A DNA stretch of 64,000 bases from Notospermus geniculatus (lineage: Eukaryota > Nemertea > Pilidiophora > Heteronemertea > Lineidae), in the NCBI GenBank assembly GCA_002633025.1, contig NMRB01001035.1, positions 83,288-147,287 of the forward strand, given 5' to 3'. Position 1 is the stretch's first letter. The number at the start of each line of letters is the position of its first letter. The notes beneath the pieces were generated by a model, which saw only the letters and a list, made by a program, of their open reading frames with translations, had not been told where the DNA came from and ran no database searches. Positions 1 through 11,289 of the stretch are shown piece after piece. Made by a program: the position numbers and the translations under genes.

Positions 1-1407
1 TAGAAAATGTCCTCGGTTGGTCGGCATAATTTCACATTGTTTTTTTCACCGATCAACTGTGGACCCAGACATGAAATTTTACCCGCAACAGCGGACTACA
101 ACTGAGGACCCACCCATTTCTAAATGTCAATTTTTTGGTTTAATACTACATTAAAGCATGCTATCTAACTGTGGACAGTTGTAGGACCTCGTTTATATGG
201 TAATTTGAAGTAGGTCCTCGGTAGGCACCAAAGACGCGTATGGGTGCGTGTGTGTGGGGGGGGGGGGCATTTCTTGACCGATGAATAAAAAATACTACAA
301 TACGTCTGCCCAGTGATTGTCCATTTGGAAACAAAAGAAACGTTAGTGATTCGTTTCACCAAATGCGGTTTGCTGCTGACCATGTTTATCATTTGTCTAC
401 CGTTGGCATTTATGTCATCATGATGATTCAGTGAAAAAGGCTCAGTGAACTCGACTTGGTCAACACGGGAAACGATACCTGCAGTCTACGATGATGGTGA
501 TGATGATAAATTGTTATTTTTATACCAAAAACTCCAGAAAAATCACTGTCAAATGCGCTTTGCGTAATTGGTGGTGGTGGCAGACATCAAATGCCTCCGC
601 AGTGCCGTGTCGTTCCGCATTTTATGATGGTCCACTTACGACACTGCTACCAGGTTAGACTGGTACCCGGTCTTCTGGGCAGCTTGCATTCGAAGACCGG
701 TGAAAGCAAATGATCTAAGCCGGATTCCCGGCTAATAACGTCATTCTACAGCTCCAGGAGCAATAGTCCAACGCCGAGCTAAATTTACTAGTAGACCAGC
801 GGGCGCCATGTATTTGCTTGCGTCTGTCCTAGTATTTTTAATATAATCAGGACAGTGTTCGGTCTACTACCAGGTGCCTTATGGACTAGTACCACATCCT
901 ACCAACCTGCGCGCTGCAGTCGTGGCTTGTTTGGTTGGACCAGTTTGGGCCGCCGTTTTTAAAGGAATTCTGCCAGTGACGTCACTTGGGAATTTCATGT
1001 AAATTATATAAATTTATTCGAATCTCAATACGGCTGACGTACCGGAATGCAGATAGAAGGTGACCTACATTTGACCCAGGAAATCCACCAATCACGAAGG
1101 GATTAAAAATAGAAACGGTATCAACATAATGGTTCCTATACTTTTCACATGTGCCAGCACCGGCCAATCAGATTCACGAACGTCATAGGCAGGACACCTG
1201 GTAGCCTACCAGTCTAGGTGCCTTAGTGCTTTGCAAAATCGAGCATGTATTATTTCCCGTCCCATATCAAATAAGTAAAAAACATTAAACAAATGCATAT
1301 TTTGTAATCAGTAACTCACGTTTTTGAACTGATAGTGACGTAGACGTCGGTAGACGTCACTCATATCCAGTGAACCAAAAATGAGGAGAGAACTTGGTGC
1401 AGGCCTA
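1..1407. other. Non-coding stretch, no gene recognised
   Basis: I see no convincing coding region, tRNA or complete mobile element here. There is a short G homopolymer at about 256-267. Open frames in this stretch are short and have no recognisable motif or splice context. Confidence 0.5.
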
Positions 1408-1808
1408 CACTCTTAAAAAATTCTCGTCGTACTGACAAGCTGGAACTCGTTCTCAGAATATGCTTAAATTGACAGGGTCTGTCTTGTCAATTGACAAGTT
1501 TTTAACTTGTCATCCTCGGAAAAGAGACATCTTATCATTGAAACAACTACATCTCGTCATTCAGGCTACACAAAAATTAAAAATTATGCGCCAAGATACC
1601 GTTATGCGGTAGTTACAATGTCCTGCCACCTGCAATTTATCGCCATAACTAGAGACCTTGTCGACTGGATAAACTGAACTCGTCACAGAGATGTGCGACT
1701 CGCCATGACAAGTAAATTGTGTCATGAATGACGTAATTCGTCAGGCTGACTAAAACATCTCATCCACATTCGCAGACAAGTTGCGGTGACAAGAATTTTT
1801 TAAGAGTG
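1408..1808. mobile_element. TA-flanked MITE (mariner-like), 401 bp
   Basis: The ends CACTCTTAAAAAATTC and GAATTTTTTAAGAGTG are inverted repeats, and TA lies immediately outside both ends (1406-1407 and 1809-1810). The interior repeats short words around CTTGTCA and CTCGTCAT in both orientations. There is no transposase frame, so it would be a non-autonomous element of the Tc1/mariner type. The family assignment rests only on the TA target and the terminal sequence. Confidence 0.75.
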
Positions 1809-2112
1809 TATAATAACTTGATACATGTAGGCCTATGTTTACATGATTCATTTGCGGTCTCTGCAGTCCCCAGTTCGCCAACATCATCAAGGTCTTTAGT
1901 ACGCTCATCGATCATCACACCGTGCCATCCATATCATTATTACATGACCCCGGGTCCTAATCCTCAATCGAATCAAGTCACGCTGCTATCTATTGCTTTG
2001 CTCTAAAGTTGTATGTGTGTATGTGTACACAATGAACATGTACATGTAGCCTACATGCAGATGGCATTTGTAATACCAATGCCATTCCACGTAAGGGTTT
2101 TGACACCTGCTC

Positions 2113-2600
2113 CTGTATCGCAAGCCGATCCTGCCATAAATCCACCATGCTGTAATTATTTACTACCATGCTAGTAAATATTTTCTTTATGATGTCTTTA
2201 TGATGGTACTAACTAATTCTTACCTATGTAATAAATCATTACTACCATGGTAGTATTTAATTCTTACCTAGGTAATAGTTATTTACTGCCATGGTAGTAT
2301 TTAATTCTTACCTAGGTAATAATTATTTACTACCATGGTAGTAAATCATTATTACCCAGGTAAGAATTCGTACTTCCGTTTTCCGAAGTACGAATTACAT
2401 GTATTACCGAGGTAAGAATTAAATACTACCGTGGTGGTAAATAATTCTTACCTAGGTAAGAATTAAATACTACCATGGTAGTAATGATTTATTACCTAGG
2501 AAAGAATTATTTACTACCATGATAGAAAATCTTTACTAGCATGGTAGTAAATAATTACAGCATGGTGGATTTATGGCAGGGATGGCTTGCGATACTCCTG
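2113..2600. repeat. Large imperfect palindrome built of smaller palindromes
   Basis: The two halves are inverted copies of one another (CCATAAATCCACCATGCTG on the left, its complement near 2560-2575), centred near 2380. Each arm repeats two perfect short palindromes, TACTACCATGGTAGTA and ATTACCTAGGTAAT, alternating at about 25-35 bp spacing. There is no coding capacity. It is probably a foldback transposable element that could form a strong cruciform. Confidence 0.75.
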
Positions 2601-4685
2601 GCACTTACTGAAAGCCAGGATCTGTGCATGAAAACCGTGATATCACGATACCAAGAATCGAAAGGCGATGTCGTTTGGTTGTCCATTAAGTAAAGTGCTG
2701 ATGATCACCAAAAAAACGCAGTGTAACATGTCGTATTGGCTCAGAACACAAAACCCATGTTCGTTTGACTGACGGCCGTGTCGAAGTTATGACCCTTGGA
2801 GGCCCTGATTTCACTAATATGGTTGTAAAGTTTGATTCATACTTCAAACGCCGAGCATTGCCTCCGATGCACGAGCAAATTTCCTTCAGAAATTCTGATT
2901 TTTGATATGGTCTTTGTTTTTACGCCTGATTTGACCACTTTTTGCCTTTTAACAGCTCTTCAAAGCCAGTGGCTGTATGCTTGGCTTTTTGATAATACAT
3001 CAATGACGTTACCCTCTGGGTTACACACGCCAAAAACGACGAACTGCTTGAATAGCATTTTTTAGAAAGGCTTCAAAAAACTAATCCAATTTTTGGCTAC
3101 TCTTTCTAGATTTTAACACGACGTTTCTACCAGTTCCCTGGTCTTTGTCAAATGTAGGCCTACAACTGAATCACAGTGAGATTTCTTGCACATCTATACA
3201 GGGTGTATCAAAAAAACGCAACAGTTGGTATTTTCTCCAATATCTATAAATCTAGGATGGATATGACAAATATACATAGGTCATTATTAATCTTGTGGAT
3301 ATGGCTAATTATGTATTAATTAGCTCATTAGCATTGAGTTGTGACGTCGGTAAAGAACATCTATACAAAAGGAACCGCAGGAAATTAAGTTACAAGTCGC
3401 AGTTCTACGATCTATGTCGTCATCAGGAGAAAAGAGAGACAAGTCCAAGTCAGGACGACGACGAATCTCTATTTGCGAAAAGTGCAGAGATGAAGGACGA
3501 GACACCGATGTAACCACTGTTTCTTCTGTTACTCAGAGGATCAGTTCAGCTCACATTAGTAAATTGGACTAAAAAATGTACAAACATATTTTTCGTCATA
3601 AATATATAAAAATATCAATATATTTGTATTAATAAACAATATACATGTACATGTATTAATATTAATATTAATAAATAAAAATAGATAAAAATATATTATT
3701 ATAAACATATAAATAAATATAAAATATTAATTAATAAACATTTATAAATATAAAATATTAACAAACAAAACTATCAATATATAAAATATTACAAAAAATA
3801 TTTGACCAAACACGAGGCATCAGGTTTTGAAGCAGATGAGAACGATTGTTATTTTACATACTAACACTAACACTAATCGGTAAATAATAAGTCCAAAAAC
3901 AATTGGCCAAAAATGAGGAGGCGTCATGATTTGAAACAAGTGAACACAACTCTGTTTGGTACGCCCATAATTTTCCACTATAGCCAAATCGAACTAAAAT
4001 ACTTGGTCAAAAACGGGGCATTTACTCATTTACTAACAATCACTCAGGTTTCTCCGCTAATAGAAGTGGAAAAAGTAATTCCCGACACTAATTAAAGAAC
4101 ATGACTGTGAGGAACAGAAAGTTTTAGACGATTTTTCTCAACTAAAATATTATGCGTAGTTGGGTTGAGTCTAACGCTTGCCTCTGGTCCAGATACAACG
4201 CCACACCCAACGGCTCATTGTTCCTTTCTTCTCCTAACTGATTTCACGAACTGATGAGACCGCATCAGGACCTTGTCATTGTTCTAGGGCCGCAGGGGGT
4301 CTTATAATTGCACGATTAATTGGCCAAGTCCATTAGGGCTTCAATAGAAGAAGAAATTACTTCAATCCGTCGGTGGATGTAAATGGATGAGCTGTGGTAG
4401 TTTCATCTCGATTTCACACGGTACAAAGGTATTCAGTTGCGCCGCTGGATAGAACTGACGAATCCGACTGGTGTTTGTTGATGTGAGAAAAATAGCAAAG
4501 AAGTTTTCTTTGTTAAAGTACACAGTAGAACCCACTTTATTTGTATTTCTCTCAGAATCGCAGTCACAAGTCATATAATATTTAGTTATGTTTTAAACAT
4601 ATCACGTCATATTTTGGAAATAAAAGTAATACAGAGATGTGACGAATCCCGCTTGTGAATTCACACCGTTTTTTCGTTTTTGTTC
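2601..4685. other. Non-coding, with one mariner-like end and an AT-rich tract
   Basis: At 3199 a TA is followed by CAGGGTGTATCAAAAAAACG, which looks like a mariner/Tc1 terminal sequence, but I found no matching inverted end. From about 3577 to 3800 the DNA is almost pure A+T with short reiterated TATAAATA and AATATTAA words. No gene is recognised. Confidence 0.5.
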
Positions 4686-5351
4686 GCACTGAACTAATCC
4701 CACCACAACAGGGTTGTTGTACACCCTTTGTCAAAAGTAAATGCCCACCTAAATTTCCAGCATATACCGGGTATTCAAAACAATACCAGTTTCAATCCGA
4801 ACAAGTGTATATAAAAACAAGAGGCCCATGGGCCTTGCGCTCAGCTGACATTTGATGTCTCAGTTTGATAGGCTAAGGCATAGGCCTAAGAGGTAGGGCC
4901 TACTGCAGTCTTAGGACGGTTCGTGGATGATGTCAGATTTCATTCACCAGGTGTGCATGTTTTGATGGGATAAAGTCTGCTAATTATGATAGACTCGGTC
5001 CAATACAATTTTGCCAAGAATGAATCACATTTATTTTGGAAAGCCTACGGTTAGTCCCCTTGGGTGGTGGGAAGCGGGTTAAATTTTAATGTTGCAAGAT
5101 AGGCATACAATCCTTAGTGAATCGAGATACTAGTATAGTATTAGGGAATTGAAAGGATCTGGATGGAAGAGGAAGATTTCCGTCACGCGCGTGCCCGAGC
5201 TTAATGTGTCATAACTGACTTGATCCAGTTCGCACTGAACTAATCCCACCACAACAGGGTTGTTATACACCCTTAGTCAAAAGTAAATGCCCACCTAATT
5301 TTCCAGCATATTCAAAACAATACCAGATTCAATCCGAACAAGTGTATATAA
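4686..5351. repeat. Direct repeat pair of about 120 bp (4686-4823 and 5229-5351)
   Basis: Both copies read from CGCACTGAACTAATCCCACC through AACAAGTGTATATAAAA with few changes and a small deletion in the second copy. The first copy runs into GAGGCCCATGGGCC, an interspersed-repeat-like word. The repeats flank about 400 bp in which I recognise nothing. Confidence 0.7.
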
Positions 5352-5412
5352 AAAAAACATAAAATTTTGTCCAAATTTCAAACCTTCGCCAAAACCAATT
5401 AATAATTTTAAT

Positions 5413-6071
5413 AGGAGCTGTCAGTGAGTTGACCAACAGGTGTCACTAGGGCCCAATTCAATGCATATAGCGGATCCAGTCATTATTGATCGAGCACCAA
5501 TCACGTAGATTTTCCTGTACACGTACATTGGTCCTCTAGAACTTTGCTGCCATCGGTTGGCACAGGGCTTTCATTAACTTTTTCCCAACCTGGGTCATGA
5601 CTTCCACAATTTTTTTATGGAAGTCAATTTGGGAAGATGATGGGGTCTTTAGAATTCCACCAATTCTTTTTGGGGTCATGACTTCTTGTTATATTTTACT
5701 GGGGTCAAATCCTTGCTACCGGTGCAGCGTGCGAGCCAGAAGTGTGAGGTTGCCATGGGCGAAGGGAATCCCCAGTTCTATTTTCACCTCCGCTAGCAAG
5801 GATTCAGCGTGTTGAAGAAAATTGGGCCGGCGCACGGCTTTCAATATCTTGGTACCTGCGTCAGCCGGCGTCCTACTGGCGTAATGGAGACTGTATACAG
5901 ATGGGACTTCCACACTTTCTCTATTAGCGTATCATCGAATTTACCTGCGTTTTTGAGACTTCAGAGTTATATTTGCGTCATTTGTGTGGTTTACATGCGT
6001 AATAGACGCCATAGGCCTACGCAGGCTTAATGAAAGCCCTGGGTTGGCAATAAGCGCGGCTGACTGCTCCT
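5413..6071. mobile_element. AGGAGCTGTCAG foldback MITE, split by a hAT-like insert
   Basis: The ends AGGAGCTGTCAG and CTGACTGCTCCT are inverted. Uninterrupted copies of about 166 bp occur at 11887-12052 and 16107-16272. This copy is longer because a 479-bp element (5563-6041) is inserted in it. Confidence 0.85.
5563..6041. mobile_element. Non-autonomous hAT-like element, 479 bp, 8-bp target duplication
   Basis: The terminal inverted repeat CAGGGCTTTCATTAA is perfect over 15 bp and the exact 8-bp word GGTTGGCA flanks both ends (5555-5562 and 6042-6049). CAGGG...CCCTG ends with an 8-bp target duplication are typical of hAT transposons. There is no transposase. The uninterrupted relatives at 11887 and 16107 supply the empty site. 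Confidence 0.9.
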
Positions 6072-6826
6072 ATTGTTTAATAATTTTAAGTTTTGGGTGT
6101 CCTAGTGGCCGTAGATTATCTGTATGAAAAGAAAACGTGGCTATGAAAAATATTCATGGAAATAATATGCCAGAAAATTTGGTGGGCATTTACTTTTGAC
6201 TAATACTGTATACAGATGCCCCTCGCCACAGATCGTTCACGATGGTTTCAGTCATCAATAACCCTTGTTTTAAAGAAATTCGATTCGACGGAATCCAATG
6301 AAATTTGCACAGTCCCCCCGGTTGGGGTCGAAAACTTGCGAAATTTGGAGACGACTTTACTTATACTATCATTTTGTGTGTCGTTTTTTGTGCTCTATGT
6401 TGGCTATCATAGTTAAACCATAATGGTGAATATTCCTTGATGACAATATCCAATGGTATTTGAGACACTTTTTCTTGTCCTTTTTGGAGATCTTTTTCCT
6501 GTCGTGCCAACGCAAAAGCAGCATTGAAAAATGTAATTTGCTTCGTTAGAGAGTTCAAAGTTACGACTACAGGTTATTTTTTCGTCGAGAACGGAGATCA
6601 CTAAGATCAATGATTTAACGATTGAACCAAAATAGCAGAAATGGAGACTGTCTCTAATCGAGCGTAATCTAGCGTTCTGGAGTTCTGCCACGGAAAATGA
6701 CTCTTTCGAACTATCAGGATGCCTGTCGGCCAGGATAGTAAATGATTTCTTTCGCATTTCGTGGCATATTGCTTATTTTATTAAATTACATTAAATTAAA
6801 TTATTATTAAATTACATGTATATTAA
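6072..6826. other. Repeat-derived 5' flank of unit 1
   Basis: This stretch is collinear with 12053-12900. It includes CCCGGTTGGGGTCGAAAA near 6316-6334, the second half of the hammerhead-like motif that is complete at 12421-12469; here the CTGAGGA half is missing through a deletion of about 145 bp. I recognise no gene. Confidence 0.5.
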
Positions 6827-7123
6827 AGGTGCTCTAGTTCGACTTGTAAACATTACAGTGTGCCACCTATTGTCAACTTCTGGTACTAACAAATCAGATA
6901 AAATCGAATTAAATCTCGCCTTTCACAACTTTTTGTTTGTTTTTGAGCGTAAAATCATAAATATATTTCAGTTACAAGAATATTTATCAAGATAAATATC
7001 AAAATAGATAACATTAATGTTTTGGTATACACGGTGCTGCCACCTGTCCGAGGAAAAATAAGTATTATAATCAACCATGTAAATAAACAAATCGTAATGT
7101 TTACAATTCGAACTAGAGCACCT
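6827..7123. mobile_element. TTAA-flanked MITE, 297 bp
   Basis: The inverted ends are AGGTGCTCTAGTTCGA and its complement, with TTAA directly outside each (6823-6826 and 7124-7127). A TTAA target is the hallmark of piggyBac-type transposition. The interior is AT-rich and non-coding. It lies about 350 bp 5' of the peptide-coding exon and has no counterpart in unit 2. Confidence 0.8.
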
Positions 7124-7450
7124 TTAAATGAATGGATAGCCCACCACGGGAAAAAGCCGAAAATTTCTCATCAGTTTTATTTCGCAATGTATTTTAGGTT
7201 ATTTGTTTGTTTTCTTTACGTTTTGTTTACCATTGGGCATTTTCAGTCAAACACAAGAATTTTAAGAATTTTTATTTAATTTGTAAGAATTTTTAATTTT
7301 ATCTCGGCAGGCGACATTGAAGAGGATTCAAGGACCAAGTCTCTGCAGGTCTGTCCCAACGGTCGCGAAGATGAAAAATAAAACAGTCGCCGTCACTAAA
7401 TAAATAATCTACATGTAAATATAAAATTGATTTCTCTTTTCCTTTTCTCG

Positions 7451-7456
7451 TTGCAG
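7451..7456 (+). other. 3' splice site before the peptide-coding exon, copy 1
   Basis: A pyrimidine tract (TTTCTCTTTTCCTTTTCTCG) is followed by TTGCAG, and the ATG lies 21 bp downstream. This implies at least one upstream non-coding exon, which I could not place with confidence. The same site is conserved at 13587-13592. Confidence 0.75.
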
Positions 7457-7477
7457 ATATCCCAGATTGGTTAGAGT

Positions 7478-8023
7478 ATGGTGTTTAGAAGGACAATGTT
7501 GCTGATGGTGGCCTTTATATCGACTCTGACCTCTCGCGTGCTAGCTGCCCCAATACAAGACGGTGATCTGGACAATTTACTAAAACTGCACGGCTTATCG
7601 AGTACAAAATCAAAAACAACTCCTTCTGACTTATTAGCACTTGCAACTTGGAATTCTCAGCAAAATGTCGACGAAAGGAATAATAGTCCCGCGGAGGGAG
7701 ACGAAGGTGTGATATGGCCTAAACGGGCAGCGCCGGAATTCAACCCGTCAGGCTGGCGACGGAAACGAAGTACTAATTTCGATGACACATTTCACAACGT
7801 GGCCTTCAAAGAATTGATGGAACAGCTTCAGGAAAAATTGAACGGGCAAGGAGGTATAAATCGACGAGGGAAACCCAATTTCAACCCATCTGGTTGGCGC
7901 AAAAAACGATCCAACAAGATTTCGTATAATGCTCTCGCCAGATTTGCTCGAGATCTCGTGAGTGGTGGTCGTCTGCGCGTGAAGAGGCAGGAAGAGCCTA
8001 AGTTCAATCCTCCGGGTTGGTAA
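7478..8023 (+). CDS. Secreted multi-peptide (neuropeptide-like) precursor, FNPxGW family, copy 1
   Basis: A 181-residue frame starts at the first ATG after a strong splice acceptor. Residues 1-23 form a signal peptide (basic start, hydrophobic core LLMVAFISTL, likely cut after VLA). Three similar peptides follow: 84-93 AAPEFNPSGW after PKR and before RRKR; 131-140 GKPNFNPSGW after NRR and before RKKR; 171-181 QEEPKFNPPGW after VKR and ending at the stop. The alternation of spacers with di- or tetrabasic sites is the normal layout of an animal neuropeptide precursor processed by prohormone convertases. No Gly follows the Trp, so amidation is not predicted; Gln171 could become pyroglutamate. 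I do not recognise the family. Release and action as a signalling peptide are inference. An AATAAA lies 45 bp after the stop. Confidence 0.88.
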   Translation: MVFRRTMLLMVAFISTLTSRVLAAPIQDGDLDNLLKLHGLSSTKSKTTPSDLLALATWNSQQNVDERNNSPAEGDEGVIWPKRAAPEFNPSGWRRKRSTNFDDTFHNVAFKELMEQLQEKLNGQGGINRRGKPNFNPSGWRKKRSNKISYNALARFARDLVSGGRLRVKRQEEPKFNPPGW

Positions 8024-8067
8024 TTGGTGAATTCACGATGACGTCACGATAAACACTGCTGGCTGTG

Positions 8068-8073
8068 AATAAA
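8068..8073 (+). terminator. Polyadenylation signal AATAAA, peptide gene copy 1
   Basis: AATAAA lies 45 bp downstream of the TAA stop in a region conserved between the two copies. A further AATAAA occurs near 8164, so the exact 3' end is not certain. Confidence 0.65.
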
Positions 8074-8590
8074 ACACGCAAATAGATTTTTGAACAAATG
8101 TTGCTGTTGATGACGCGATATTTGACGAGGTCATGGATTCTTTTGGAACTAAATGAGACGGCGAATAAATACACCTCCATTCGACATTTGATGATTTTTT
8201 CAAGATTTGCGGATTTATTTACGGTACCTTCCTAATTCACGTAACACACGCGTAGGATACAAACTGCAAGGACGAGGACGGATGTTTTGTTTCAAATTCA
8301 TTTCTATTTTTAACTGCGAAAGGCGTTGCCCTTTCAGAGAGTACTTTCTCATACAAATACATCAAGCTTCCGACCGCATGCGGTAAAAACGACGGGTGAC
8401 ATACTAATGGATAATGATGACTACTCACAATGACATTGCAAGCATGATAGAACAATATTTTATACGAATTGGAAAATAAATCCAGTCGAAAATGTCAAAC
8501 CTGTAATGAACACCATATCAACTAAAAGTACATGTACAATGTACCACAATCATTGAAAAACTCAATGTTTTAGCGTAAAAAATACAGTAT
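8074..8590. other. 3' flank of peptide gene copy 1
   Basis: The flank is conserved with 14210-14726 at high identity. A minus-strand frame of 72 residues (8237-8455) is kept in both copies, but it has no motif and its conservation is no greater than that of the surrounding DNA. I call no gene here. Confidence 0.45.
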
Positions 8591-9294
8591 AGGGAGGTTT
8601 CGAAATCAAACGATCAACGTAAACGTTAACGACAACGTAATTTTTGTACCGAAAATGCAATATGAAATCTGGTTAATGCGCAGTATGAAAAATAACGTTG
8701 TCGTTAAGTTTACGTTTATAGTTTGATTTCGAAACCTCCCTAGTTTAAGAGATCACACGCTAACGATAACGTTCACGTTAACGCTATTTCTTGCATGTAT
8801 TTCATATACAAAAAATATTGTTAACGTAAATGTTATCGTCAGCGTGTGATCTCTTAAACTCCCTATTGTCACGTGTCGTGTGATCTGGTAAATTTTGGCA
8901 GCAAACCTGTCGAATGTCAGATCATGATCAATAGGGAGGTTTAGAAATCAAACACTAAACGTAAACGTTAACGACAACGTTATTTTTGTATCAAAAATGC
9001 AATATAAAATCTGGTGAATGTGTAGCATGAAAAATAACGTTGTCGTAAAGGTTACGCTTATCGTTTGGTTTCTTAAACTCCCTAATAACGACCAGCAAAC
9101 CACATAGCTATGAAACAGCCGGACAGTCTAAGCTGACTTAATAGGAAGGTTTAGAAATCAAACGATAAAACGTAAACGTTGACGACAACGTTATTTTTGT
9201 ACCGAAAATGCAATATAAAATCTGGTGAATGTGTAGTATGAAAAATAACGTTGTCGTAAAGTTTACGTTTATCGCTTGATTTCTAAACCTCCCT
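8591..9294. mobile_element. Cluster of four AACGTTAACG foldback MITEs (unit 1)
   Basis: Four inverted-repeat elements of about 120-155 bp lie at 8591-8741, 8742-8864, 8933-9083 and 9143-9294. Most begin AGGGAGGTTT (A/C)GAAATCAAAC and end with its complement, and carry inner arms around CGTAAACGTTAACG and AACGTTGTCGT. The second is a subtype with GAGATCACACGCTAACG arms. None codes for protein. Confidence 0.85.
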
Positions 9295-9454
9295 ATTAAT
9301 AAAGTATGGCTCTGATGTACATGTTCATGCAGCACCTTTTTATTGCAGCACATTGTCAAAGGCGCTTCGCATTTATCCAGAAGCTATAGGTCTGTCCAAT
9401 CCAGATCAAAACTCCACATCCTGGGAATTTTACAGTCCACATTATAAGGCGCAC

Positions 9455-9738
9455 ATCACTAAACGTAAAGCTAAAAGCTTGGGTTTATAGTCTGTTATCA
9501 ACAAAGTAAGGGTGTCATCCGACTTTTCACTCACTTTAACTCCGGTCTATCCTGAACTCAGATGAGCTGCTCATTCAGCATTACAACCTGAGCATTTCCA
9601 ACCGGTACCCATTGTACACCTGGGTGGAGAAAGGCCAGTTGAGGCAAAGAGACTTGCCCAAAGTGCCACGCCACAGTGGGATTCGAACTCGGGACCCTCT
9701 GAGTCGAACGCCCGAACTACGACACCACCGCGGCGTAT
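9455..9738 (-). mobile_element. tRNA-derived SINE, unit 1
   Basis: Read on the minus strand, the element starts near 9738 with a tRNA-like head including the B-box-like GAGTTCGAATCCCAC, followed by GGCAAGTCTCTTTGCC and CACCCAGGTGTACAATGGG. The same body recurs at 15590-15850 and 56318-56580, so it is a dispersed family. It is not an intact tRNA gene: a foldable acceptor stem is missing. Confidence 0.75.
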
Positions 9739-10251
9739 TGGACATCTAGATAAACCATCACTGCTAGATAGACCGCTAGCCGGAAACCACAGCCACTACA
9801 GTACGGCGGTTCCATAAAATGCTAATGGTCTTCGATGCCCTTTAGGCTAAGAATCCATTCACGCGAATTTCGGGCGGTGCGATGCCGCATCCTTTGTCAA
9901 TTATGACCAACGCCACGGAAACAGACAATGGTTGCGGCCTCGCACCGCTCATGACTGTTAGAACGGGAATTCACACCAGTGCGTCCTCTATCGGCAGCTT
10001 CAAGCAAATGGGGATTCCGCTCTAAAAATAGTGCATGAACGCCGAAAACCACCAGAAAATTTCGACTTGGGAACGAGTTATTAGAACTTCCTGCGGCCTG
10101 TATTGTCCTCCTGACTGGTTATTATCAATCATAACTATTTGATCTACCTAACAACGTAGAGTTATTCGCAAAAAAAGGTTTGTCTTATTGTTTAAAGATC
10201 GGGGAAATACCCTCTGGCAAGGCCGAAAGTTGCGTTGTCTGAGCAAATTTA

Positions 10252-10407
10252 GTGAGTTTAAGAAACCATACGTTAACGCTAACGCTAACGTTATTGACAT
10301 CATTTTGACGGCACATCGAATGAATCTGTTGTGTTTCTTCGGGGAGTGACGTCATTTTGACGTAATTAGCGTTAGCGTTAGCGTTAACGTATGGTTTCTT
10401 AAACTCT
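10252..10407. mobile_element. Foldback MITE, CGTTAACGCTAACG type (unit 1)
   Basis: The inverted arms GAGTTTAAGAAACCATACG and CGTATGGTTTCTTAAACTC enclose about 120 bp. The same subfamily is in unit 2 at 16433-16585 but at a different target, about 320 bp away in collinear coordinates, and each unit has an empty site where the other is filled. Confidence 0.85.
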
Positions 10408-10619
10408 TTATTATCATTCATTCGTCACACGTTACATGAACTCACAAATTGCTCACGTTATTATGTAGATTTAAGACTGCACTTTCACAACAGCCGACCA
10501 GAAACAAAGCACGGCGTAATTACTTCCAGAAACGCTCGCCCGTAATTAGTGAACGTGTGGTAAAAACCTAATCATATGCAAATTTAGTATCGTCGTCATA
10601 ATGGTCCGAGTAGCCAATC

Positions 10620-10749
10620 TGGGGTGGCCGCATAGAAACTCCGCTAGTGCTTCGACAGCCTATCGGTGTTAAAATGCATGGGAAAATGTACAGCACTATC
10701 GGGAGATGGGCTCCGCTAGCGCTAGTGGAGTTTCTATGCGGCCACCCCT
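10620..10749. mobile_element. Foldback MITE GGGGTGGCCGCATAGAAACT (unit 1 only)
   Basis: Inverted ends of more than 20 bp enclose about 85 bp. Unit 2 reads straight through (AGTAGCCAATCAGATCGCGG near 16954), so the insertion is present in one copy only. The target duplication is not clear. Confidence 0.8.
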
Positions 10750-10854
10750 GATCGCGGAGAATTGACAGGCGACTGGAGAGCAATTATTCCAAAGATCTAT
10801 TGTGTTCTAACAGTCGTGCGCTAGAAATTCGCGTGATTGGATTCTTAGCCTTAA

Positions 10855-11060
10855 AGGAGCCCGGTATTGCCACTTTTTCTCAACAGCCGGCGCCACTGCG
10901 CCACTCTCCATCCCAAGGGACTAACTACGTTGTCGGCGAATGGACCCGATTTACTGCGTACATTTTGTTATGGAGTTTTGTAGTTTGTTTTGCTGCCATT
11001 AGGTGGCGTCCTCTACGTCGGCAGTCAAATTACCCATTAGAGATCGCACACCGTGCTCCT
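10855..11060. mobile_element. TTAA-flanked MITE, 206 bp (unit 1)
   Basis: TTAA (10851-10854) precedes AGGAGCCCGG, and the other end reads GTGCTCCT followed by TTAA (11061-11064). Relatives lie at 17071-17697 (interrupted) and, inverted, at 44965-45181. It is non-coding. Confidence 0.8.
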
Positions 11061-11289
11061 TTAAATGCTGCACCTGTTGCCATGATCACTCGACGCGATT
11101 ATCAGTACAAGTGATGTCGTGGTTACGAAATACGAGAAGGTTAAACAAGTGCAGAAACCCTATTAACTGGAATCTACAAAGCTACACTGAGGCGCATGTT
11201 GATCAGACATGGCTTTCTACTGGGTGAAGTCGTTTCGACGGCCCCTGCCATCTTGGTTTCTACGAAGATTTTGTGCGCGCGCGTATGGC

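Noticed and set aside
7311-7350. Possible 5' non-coding exon of the peptide gene ending CTGCAG|GTCTGT
   Set aside because: The donor GT is changed to AT in copy 2 (GCAGATCTGT), so I do not call it.
8591-9294. Regularly spaced hairpins as a CRISPR array
   Set aside because: This is animal DNA; the units are 120-155-bp inverted-repeat elements with no short identical repeats and spacers.
9668-9735. Possible true tRNA gene
   Set aside because: B-box-like sequence is present but no closed cloverleaf with an acceptor stem; the same sequence recurs as part of a longer SINE.
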